Shown here piece after piece: positions 1-5,039 of a DNA stretch of 5,039 nt. Position numbers and translations under genes: made by a program. Under the pieces are notes generated by a model. The model was not told the origin of the DNA. It saw nothing but the letters and a program-made list of their open reading frames with translations, and made no database searches. The number at the start of each line of letters is the position of its first letter. Position 1 is the stretch's first letter. This stretch comes from Paramuribaculum sp. (lineage in GTDB: Bacteria; Bacteroidota; Bacteroidia; Bacteroidales; Muribaculaceae), in the NCBI GenBank assembly GCA_029058455.1, contig JAIDXU010000016.1, forward strand, positions 1 to 5,039, given 5' to 3'.

Positions 1-3
1 ATT

Positions 4-1773
4 ATGAGGAATTTAACACATAAATTCTTTCGGGCGATTCTCGCTATTATTCTCGGAGTCGGATGTAGCGGAACTGCTCATGCTAATTGGTGGTTAGAGG
101 GTGAATGGACAACGGGATTTAATTGGATAACTGAGTATAGATTTAATATAGGCAACATTCGTCCTCATGTCAAAGATGCAATAAAAGCTGAAAACGCATG
201 GAGAACTATCGGCGAGGCTCAATGGACTGAAGACTATATTGGCGGTCCGTTGCAATACACCACATGGCCGGTAGAAATTCAGGAAAGCACGCTTTATGCC
301 GGTATTTATGCCCTAAAGCCCTACGCAAATATCGACGGATATATCCTTGATAATGAAGCGTTATATATTGATACGACAAATCCTGAAAAAGTTTTAATAG
401 GAATAGGAGAAGATTATATTTATCTATCAAATTTCAATGACAATTGTTTACTTGGCATATTACAGCCGGTTCCTGAAGTAACACATCCTCAAGATTATAA
501 TGATATATTCACAGATGAAAATTACGGCAAATTAGTTGGTAATACTATTACATTCCCTCCGGGTGCATTTTGGATGAATTCAGCTATCTATCATTATAAT
601 GCACGTTATGATGATTGGTGGTTTACTGATTTCAGAGCAAAACGCCGACCGGTTGACGGCTGCGGTCTAACTATTAAGTTGCCCGATCCATATACTTGTG
701 ATATGGATTACAGCTTAAAGATAATTGATGATGAAATGCCTACGGGTCGTAATGCTCCGGTGCCGGATGCATTGAAAATGAATTATTCATGGAGCATATG
801 GGCTTCCTATGGCTTAGACGTGAAAAACATTTACTGTAAGATATTTACTGATTATCCATTCGCTAATGTGCCCGATGAAGTAGCGGCTGATGTTATCGCT
901 ACCGGTGATAAAGCTACCTATACAAATGAACGCCGGACTTGGTTTAGTTATCCCATTTATAAAAAACCATCAGGCATATATACCTATGTAATGGTAGCCA
1001 CAAACCGCAACGGTGAAGTAGTGCGCAAGAAGACTGCGTCATACTGCTGGCAGGAGTATCTTGAGATATTGAGGAAGGAAGATTTGAGATGGAACAACTG
1101 GCTGCCGAGCAAGGTGGAGACAGTCACCTATTCCGACGACATCTTTGCCTCAGCATATCCTGAAAAATATCCTTATACGAAGCCCTACGAAGTGCAGCTC
1201 AGAGCTATCAAAAACCTCCCCGGTTTCCTGATATTGCGCGACCCCTACACCACCACCCGCACAGGGCTTGTGGAATGTCAATGGGATTATTACAAGGAGG
1301 CGGGAGCTTTTCCCGAAGGGCCCTACGACATTTTGATCGATGTAAGAAATCCCGATAAAGTGAGAATACCTTGCTGTCAGATCGGCATTAGTAATGGATA
1401 TGGTTACGCAATGATCGAGTCGGTCGAGGCCTACAACAGGCGCATGGGTCTGCCCGAGGGAGATCTCTACGGCACATTCAAGGACGGTCACCTTTACTTC
1501 CCGCCGGGAAGCATATATTATTATGAGAGCAAGAACCGGGAGCCGCGACCGGTAAACCTCAACGACCGCTTTAACTTCACTGTATCTCTCAAACCATACG
1601 TCTCGGGCATAGATGATATATCAGCCGACGAGGAGGATAACAGCTATGCGCCTGAGGGAATCTACAACCTGCAGGGCGTGAGACTCAGCCCCACGGCTAC
1701 CGAAGCCGACATCAACGCCCTCACCCCCGGTCTCTACATCATCAACGGCAAGAAGATGATGATTCGCCGGTAA
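4..1773 (+). CDS. Exported two-module beta-rich protein with C-terminal sorting-like tail, function unknown
   Basis: I do not recognise a named function. Seen: a 589-residue reading frame beginning with a classic signal peptide (basic start, hydrophobic residues about 11-20, likely signal peptidase I site AHA|N after residue 27), which supports the ATG at 4 although only three upstream bases are visible. Residues about 66-226 and 363-530 are diverged copies of one module; shared landmarks are IDTTNPEKVLI (122-132) against IDVRNPDKVRI (445-455), and FPPGAFW (184-190) against FPPGSIY (499-505). The segment between them (about 228-350) looks like an Ig/FN3-type beta sandwich. The C-terminus (548-589) carries the YNLQGVRL...PGLYIINGKK pattern common on exported Bacteroidetes proteins. 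Inferred location: cell surface or secreted. The AT-rich 5' part differs from the GC-rich 3' end. No catalytic motif is visible; a binding or adhesion role would be a guess. Confidence 0.85.
   Translation: MRNLTHKFFRAILAIILGVGCSGTAHANWWLEGEWTTGFNWITEYRFNIGNIRPHVKDAIKAENAWRTIGEAQWTEDYIGGPLQYTTWPVEIQESTLYAGIYALKPYANIDGYILDNEALYIDTTNPEKVLIGIGEDYIYLSNFNDNCLLGILQPVPEVTHPQDYNDIFTDENYGKLVGNTITFPPGAFWMNSAIYHYNARYDDWWFTDFRAKRRPVDGCGLTIKLPDPYTCDMDYSLKIIDDEMPTGRNAPVPDALKMNYSWSIWASYGLDVKNIYCKIFTDYPFANVPDEVAADVIATGDKATYTNERRTWFSYPIYKKPSGIYTYVMVATNRNGEVVRKKTASYCWQEYLEILRKEDLRWNNWLPSKVETVTYSDDIFASAYPEKYPYTKPYEVQLRAIKNLPGFLILRDPYTTTRTGLVECQWDYYKEAGAFPEGPYDILIDVRNPDKVRIPCCQIGISNGYGYAMIESVEAYNRRMGLPEGDLYGTFKDGHLYFPPGSIYYYESKNREPRPVNLNDRFNFTVSLKPYVSGIDDISADEEDNSYAPEGIYNLQGVRLSPTATEADINALTPGLYIINGKKMMIRR
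199..681 (+). repeat. Module copy A within the exported protein
   Basis: Protein-level repeat covering residues about 66-226 of the exported protein. The order of landmarks is a Trp-rich start (W66, W74), GIYALKPY (100-107), IDTTNPEKVLI (122-132), YGKLVGNTITFPPGAFW (174-190) and LTIKLP (222-227). The same order recurs in copy B. The boundaries are approximate and similarity is visible only at amino-acid level. Confidence 0.6.
1090..1593 (+). repeat. Module copy B within the exported protein
   Basis: Second copy of the module, residues about 363-530: W363/W366, then GFLILRDPY (407-415 region), IDVRNPDKVRI (445-455), YGTFKDGHLYFPPGSIY (489-505) and FTVSLKP (525-531). It matches copy A in order and spacing but is strongly diverged, and much of its DNA is GC-richer. 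That suggests an old duplication or separate acquisition of the two halves. Confidence 0.6.
1645..1770 (+). other. C-terminal sorting-like tail of the exported protein
   Basis: Residues 548-589 contain EGIYNLQGVRL, a variable spacer, then PGLYIINGKKMMIRR. Short tails of this shape (Y-N-L-x-G...G-x-Y-I-x-x-G-K-K) terminate many exported Bacteroidales proteins and resemble the type IX secretion C-terminal domain. That it is a functional secretion or anchoring signal is inference, since no secretion genes lie in this window. Confidence 0.6.
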
Positions 1774-1803
1774 TTACAACTCATCTCGGGTAAAAAGGTC
1801 TGA

Positions 1804-1848
1804 TAGCGATTTTTTCCGGCACAGCTATGATGTCGGAAAAAATCGCTA
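1804..1848. terminator. Long inverted repeat; possible terminator or operator
   Basis: The arms 1804-1820 and 1832-1848 pair over 17 positions with a single G-U wobble (1819/1833), and the 11-base spacer could close one further A-T pair. The hairpin lies 30 bases after the stop codon of the exported-protein gene and is followed by AATTTTG, so it could end that transcript. The layout is not textbook: the six-T run is in the 5' arm and the six-A run in the 3' arm, rather than A and T tracts flanking a GC stem. The right arm also enters the downstream -7 box, so an operator or other regulatory role is an equal possibility. Confidence 0.5.
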
Positions 1849-1854
1849 ATTTTG
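1847..1854 (+). promoter_or_regulatory. Bacteroidetes-type -7 promoter box (TAATTTTG) for the mtaB operon
   Basis: TAATTTTG matches the Bacteroidetes housekeeping sigma -7 consensus TAnnTTTG exactly. Transcription would be expected to begin a few bases downstream, roughly 1859-1863. I see no convincing TTG-type -33 box at the usual spacing; that stretch is occupied by the hairpin loop region. The box overlaps the last two bases of the inverted repeat. It is the only clear promoter ahead of the three-gene operon. Confidence 0.6.
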
Positions 1855-1867
1855 CATATCGGATTCC

Positions 1868-3283
1868 ATGTCCGACAGTTTATTTCCGATTTACAACAGA
1901 CTAACAGTGATCGACCAATCAAGATTTCCGGGTCTCACCGCCCACTACCACACCTTCGGCTGCAAGCTCAATTTTGCAGAAACTTCGACCGTGGCCCGCA
2001 CTCTTGCCGAAAAAGGCATTATGAGGGTGCAGCGTGGAGATGTGCCTGATTTTGTGATAATCAACACATGCTCGGTTACCGAACTCGCCGACAAGAAATG
2101 TCGTCAGGCCATAAGGAAATTTGCCCGTCAGTGGCCGGAGGCTAAGATTGTGGTTACCGGGTGCTATGCCCAGCTGCGCCCCGACAGGGTGGCTTCGCTG
2201 CCGGGAGTGGCGATAGTGGCGGGAACCGACCGCAAGGGTGAAATCGACTGCCTTATAGAAGAATATCTCGAGCAATCGGCCGTCACACCGTTGTCGGAGA
2301 AAAACATAGCTGTAACCCCCACCAAAGATATAAGGATATTCACCCCCTCATGCTCGCAGGGCGACCGCACAAGATGTTTCCTCAAGGTGCAGGACGGTTG
2401 CGACTATTTCTGCAGCTACTGCACCATACCCTACGCCCGCGGCCGATCGCGCAGCGGCACAATAGCCGAGATGGTGACTCAGGCAGGTCAGGCCGCCGCG
2501 AACGGTGCCCGCGAGATTGTGATAACGGGCGTGAATATCGGCGACTTCGGCCGCCGCAACAATGAGACTTTTCTCGACCTCATCTGCGCCCTCGACGATG
2601 TTGAGGGTATAGACCGCTATCGCATTTCGTCGATAGAGCCCAATCTGCTCACCGATGAGATAATTGAGTTTGTAGCGTCATCGCACAGGTTTATGCCACA
2701 CTTCCATGTGCCGTTGCAGTGTGGCGACGACGAGGTGCTGAAACTCATGCGTCGTCACTATGACACCGCGCTGTTCCGCCACCGCATGGAGAAGATAGTG
2801 CAACTTATTCCCGACGCGTTTATCGGTGTTGACCTGATAGTGGGTGCGAGGGGCGAGAGTGCCGAAAGATATGAAAATTCGCGCCGGTTTGTAGAGTCAC
2901 TTCCAATAAGCCGGCTGCATGTGTTTCCCTACAGCGAGCGACCCGGCACCCGCGCCCTTGAGATAGAGGGAAATGTGGACCCGGCCGAGCGCCACCGCCG
3001 CGCATTGGAGATGATAGCGCTGTCAGAGCGCAAGCTCGAGGAGTTTGCCGGGAGATATGACGGCACGGTGAGAAACGTGCTGTTTGAGCACACTCGCCGC
3101 CGCTCGTCCACACCCGGAGGGGGCGACACCATGACCGGCCACACCGACAACTACCTTCAGGTCGAAGTGCCATATAATGCCGCACTTGCCAATACAATCC
3201 AACCGGTGAGACTCACGCTGTCGCAATCTCCCGCCCTGTCATCCGACGGCCTGATTACAGGCAGAATAATTCTTGAGCAATGA
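1868..3283 (+). CDS. mtaB: tRNA t6A37 methylthiotransferase MtaB (radical SAM)
   Basis: Cytoplasmic radical-SAM enzyme that adds a methylthio group to N6-threonylcarbamoyladenosine at tRNA position 37, giving ms2t6A, which steadies codon-anticodon pairing. Seen: an N-terminal methylthiotransferase domain with the three auxiliary-cluster cysteines C32 (FGCKLN), C68 (NTCSVT) and C99 (TGCYAQ); the radical-SAM motif C178-x3-C182-x2-C185 within DGCDYFCSYCTIPYARGRSRS; SSIEPNLL at 254-261; HVFPYSERPGT at 351-361; and a C-terminal TRAM-like region from about 396 with TGHTDNY at 423-429. These features favour MtaB over MiaB or RimO. The length of 471 is slightly long. The ATG at 1868 is used here, but an in-frame GTG at 1907 (458 residues) is a serious rival because homologues as I recall them start near that point. 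First gene of the operon; its stop overlaps the next start (ATGA). Confidence 0.95.
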   Translation: MSDSLFPIYNRLTVIDQSRFPGLTAHYHTFGCKLNFAETSTVARTLAEKGIMRVQRGDVPDFVIINTCSVTELADKKCRQAIRKFARQWPEAKIVVTGCYAQLRPDRVASLPGVAIVAGTDRKGEIDCLIEEYLEQSAVTPLSEKNIAVTPTKDIRIFTPSCSQGDRTRCFLKVQDGCDYFCSYCTIPYARGRSRSGTIAEMVTQAGQAAANGAREIVITGVNIGDFGRRNNETFLDLICALDDVEGIDRYRISSIEPNLLTDEIIEFVASSHRFMPHFHVPLQCGDDEVLKLMRRHYDTALFRHRMEKIVQLIPDAFIGVDLIVGARGESAERYENSRRFVESLPISRLHVFPYSERPGTRALEIEGNVDPAERHRRALEMIALSERKLEEFAGRYDGTVRNVLFEHTRRRSSTPGGGDTMTGHTDNYLQVEVPYNAALANTIQPVRLTLSQSPALSSDGLITGRIILEQ

Positions 3284-4296
3284 CACCGCAAGATAAAAAA
3301 AACGCCCCCGATCAGTCGCCGATGAAGAGCCTCCCGCTGTGGCAGCGCATGGCTTATTGGCCACTTCTCCTCACAATGAAGGGTCTGGCCCGTATGCCCC
3401 TCGGAGCGCTCTATCCCCTCAGCGACGGCCTGGCATGGATATTGAGAAACATAGTGGGCTATCGCGTCAAGACAGTGAGGGAGAATCTTGCCGCCTGCTA
3501 TCCCGACCTGTCTCAAAAAGAACTGAAAAAAATCGAAAAACAGTTCTACCTGCAGTTTACCGACTATTTTTTCGAGACCATCAAACTGCTTCACATCTCT
3601 GACGAGGAGATAAAACGCCGCATGGTGTTTGACAACATCGAGCTAATCGACAGCCTCTTTGATCGCGGCAAAAGCATCGTGACCTACTTCTCCCACACCG
3701 GCAACTGGGAATGGGCACCCTCGGTGACACTCTGGAGCCGCTACGCCCTCAACAATGAGGCAGACTTCTGTCAGGTTTACCGTCCGCTCAAAAACAAATG
3801 GTTCGACGCCCTGTTTCTGCATCTTCGCTCAAGATTTCACCCCCGCTCGTTTCCAAAGCATACGGTGTTTCGCGACCTGCTGTTGCTTAAACGCGACAAG
3901 CGCCTGAGCATAACCGGATTTATGAGTGACCAGAAACCGTCACACGGCGATCCCACCCATGTGATGATGTTTCTCAACCGCCCCACGGCGATGATCACAG
4001 GCACCGAAACGGTGTGCCGCCGTCTTGACATGGCAGCCATCTACTGGGATATGCAGAAAACCTCGCGCGGTCATTACCGCATAAATGTGAAACTGCTGAG
4101 CGACGACGTGACCAAACTTCCTCCCATGGCTCTGACCGAAATGTATGCCGCCAGCCTGCAGAAAACCATCAACGCCAATCCCTCGCTGTGGCTATGGAGT
4201 CACAAGAGATGGAAAATACCTGTGACTCTTCCCCAAAAAACCGATCATAATGAGCAATCCATCGACAGCAGTAATAATCCTCAACTGGAACGGTGA
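3280..4296 (+). CDS. LpxL/HtrB-like lipid A acyltransferase family protein
   Basis: Member of the lysophospholipid/lipid A acyltransferase family (LpxL/HtrB type), which transfers fatty acyl chains to lipid A precursors at the cytoplasmic face of the inner membrane. Seen: a hydrophobic N-terminal segment (about residues 22-60) ending in VGYRVKTVRENL, the catalytic H-x4-E motif as H139-TGNW-E144, YRPLKN at 167-172, DQKPS at 217-221, and the family ending PSLWLWSHKRWK at 301-312. The length of 338 is slightly long, owing to a polar tail after residue 312. The start at 3280 overlaps the mtaB stop (ATGA), implying translational coupling; Met15 (3322) is an alternative start closer to the usual family N-terminus. 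The 3' end overlaps the glycosyltransferase gene by 47 bases. The acceptor cannot be told from sequence: lipid A is most likely, another aminolipid possible. Confidence 0.9.
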   Translation: MTPQDKKNAPDQSPMKSLPLWQRMAYWPLLLTMKGLARMPLGALYPLSDGLAWILRNIVGYRVKTVRENLAACYPDLSQKELKKIEKQFYLQFTDYFFETIKLLHISDEEIKRRMVFDNIELIDSLFDRGKSIVTYFSHTGNWEWAPSVTLWSRYALNNEADFCQVYRPLKNKWFDALFLHLRSRFHPRSFPKHTVFRDLLLLKRDKRLSITGFMSDQKPSHGDPTHVMMFLNRPTAMITGTETVCRRLDMAAIYWDMQKTSRGHYRINVKLLSDDVTKLPPMALTEMYAASLQKTINANPSLWLWSHKRWKIPVTLPQKTDHNEQSIDSSNNPQLER

Positions 4297-5039
4297 GAAA
4301 CTCCTCCAAGAGTTTCTGCCCTCGGTCATAGCCCACACTCCTCGCGAAAAAGGGCGCGTGATAGTGGCCGACAACGGATCTACCGACAACTCGGTGGCTT
4401 GGCTCAGAGAGTCATGCCCCGAAGTCGAGCTAATGCTGTTTCCACGCAACTATGGCTTTGCCGAGGGCTATAACCGCGCCATCTCGGCGGTTAAAGACCG
4501 TTATGAGTATGTAGTGTTGCTCAACAGCGATGTGGCGGTCAAGAACGACTGGCTCACCCCGCTCGTCGACTGCCTTGCCGACAATCCCGACATAGCGGCC
4601 TGTCAGCCCAAGCTGCTCAGCTACCGGGAGCCTCATCTGTTTGAGTATGCCGGAGCCTCGGGAGGGTTTATCGACCGGCACGGCTACCCGTTTTGCCGCG
4701 GCAGGATTTTTGCCACCTGCGAAAGCGACAACGGGCAATATGACACTCCCCTCACTGTCGACTGGGCCTCGGGAGCGGCACTCGCCGTTAAAACCGAAGT
4801 CTATCTCAAGGCCGGCGGTCTTGACAGCGGCTTCTTCGCCCACATGGAGGAGATAGACCTATGCTGGCGCATAAGACGCATGGGGCTGAAAGTGGCCGTT
4901 GTGCCGCAAAGCCGCGTGTATCATCTCGGCGGAGGTTCGCTTCCCCCCTCCGATCCGCGCAAAACCTATCTCAACTACCGCAACAACCTGCTGATGCTTC
5001 ACAAAAACCTCCCTGCCGGAGTGAGAGACAGAGTGATTT
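4250..5039 (+). CDS. Glycosyltransferase family 2 protein (3' end beyond window)
   Basis: Partial gene; 263 residues are visible and the frame is still open at the window edge. It encodes a GT-A fold family 2 glycosyltransferase of the rhamnosyltransferase/WbbL-like group. Seen: the N-terminal beta strand TAVIILNWNG (6-15), nucleotide-binding VADNGSTDNS (39-48), RNYGFAEGYN (66-75), the metal-binding LLNSD (90-94, a DXD equivalent), WASGAALAVKTEV (172-184), FFAHMEEIDLCWR (195-207) carrying the likely catalytic acidic residues, and VYHLGGGS (223-230). The start at ATG 4250 is well fixed: an in-frame TGA lies at 4223-4225 and the first conserved strand follows at once. It begins inside the acyltransferase gene, 47 bases before that gene's stop, so the two are probably co-translated. 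The likely role is transfer of a sugar onto a lipid-linked glycan or LPS component at the cytoplasmic membrane; donor and acceptor are unknown. Confidence 0.93.
   Translation, partial: MSNPSTAVIILNWNGEKLLQEFLPSVIAHTPREKGRVIVADNGSTDNSVAWLRESCPEVELMLFPRNYGFAEGYNRAISAVKDRYEYVVLLNSDVAVKNDWLTPLVDCLADNPDIAACQPKLLSYREPHLFEYAGASGGFIDRHGYPFCRGRIFATCESDNGQYDTPLTVDWASGAALAVKTEVYLKAGGLDSGFFAHMEEIDLCWRIRRMGLKVAVVPQSRVYHLGGGSLPPSDPRKTYLNYRNNLLMLHKNLPAGVRDRVI

Noticed and set aside
52..66. Lipoprotein signal (LGVGC, Cys21) in the exported protein
   Set aside because: The -3 residue is Gly rather than Leu or similar, and a better signal peptidase I site (AHA|N) follows at residue 27. A lipoprotein cannot be fully excluded.
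1010..1060. Frameshift or gene fusion artefact where composition changes in the exported-protein gene
   Set aside because: The reading frame is continuous, the Ig-like segment crosses the point smoothly, and no alternative frame continues on either side.
1804..1848. Inverted repeat as the boundary of an invertible (phase-variable) promoter
   Set aside because: The arms enclose only 11 bases, too little to hold a promoter that could be flipped, and no recombinase gene is visible.
1852..2049. 65-codon plus-strand frame from TTG overlapping the start of mtaB
   Set aside because: It is out of frame with mtaB, has no family resemblance, and lies over well-conserved MtaB codons.
3157..3594. 145-codon minus-strand frame across the mtaB/acyltransferase junction
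   Set aside because: It lies opposite two confidently identified coding regions, has no recognisable domain, and is explained by GC-rich codon use leaving the antisense frame open.
4430..4843. 137-codon minus-strand frame opposite the glycosyltransferase
   Set aside because: It is the antisense shadow of conserved GT2 codons; no promoter or motif supports it.

Overview
The window reads as a piece of a Bacteroidales chromosome, most likely a gut Muribaculaceae- or Bacteroides-like organism. Three things support this: a TAnnTTTG-type -7 promoter box, a secreted protein ending in the Bacteroidetes 'YNLQGVRL...PGLYIINGKK' tail, and protein sequences that match Bacteroidetes MtaB and LpxL-like acyltransferases. 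Family-level placement is inference; no marker gene settles it.

Positions 4-1773 hold a 589-residue exported protein of unknown function. It has a signal peptide, two diverged copies of one beta-rich module on either side of an immunoglobulin-like middle segment, and a short C-terminal tail that resembles a type IX secretion/sorting tail. Base composition changes sharply within this gene: the first ~1000 bases are AT-rich, and much of the remainder, especially the 3' end, looks like the GC-richer genes downstream.

Positions 1774-1867 form a 94-base intergenic region. It carries a long near-perfect inverted repeat that runs directly into a Bacteroidetes -7 promoter box. It appears to separate the exported-protein gene from the operon that follows.

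Positions 1868 to the end are a tightly packed plus-strand operon. mtaB (radical-SAM methylthiotransferase of tRNA t6A37) overlaps an LpxL/HtrB-like acyltransferase gene by four bases (ATGA). The acyltransferase gene overlaps a family 2 glycosyltransferase gene by 47 bases, and the glycosyltransferase runs off the window edge. The last two products are envelope-lipid and glycan enzymes at the inner membrane, while the first is a translation-fidelity enzyme, so the link is probably co-transcription rather than one pathway. I see no CRISPR array, RNA gene, insertion sequence or clearly novel defence system. The points worth a second look are the intergenic palindrome/promoter, the start of mtaB, the duplicated mosaic exported protein and the deep overlap between the last two genes.
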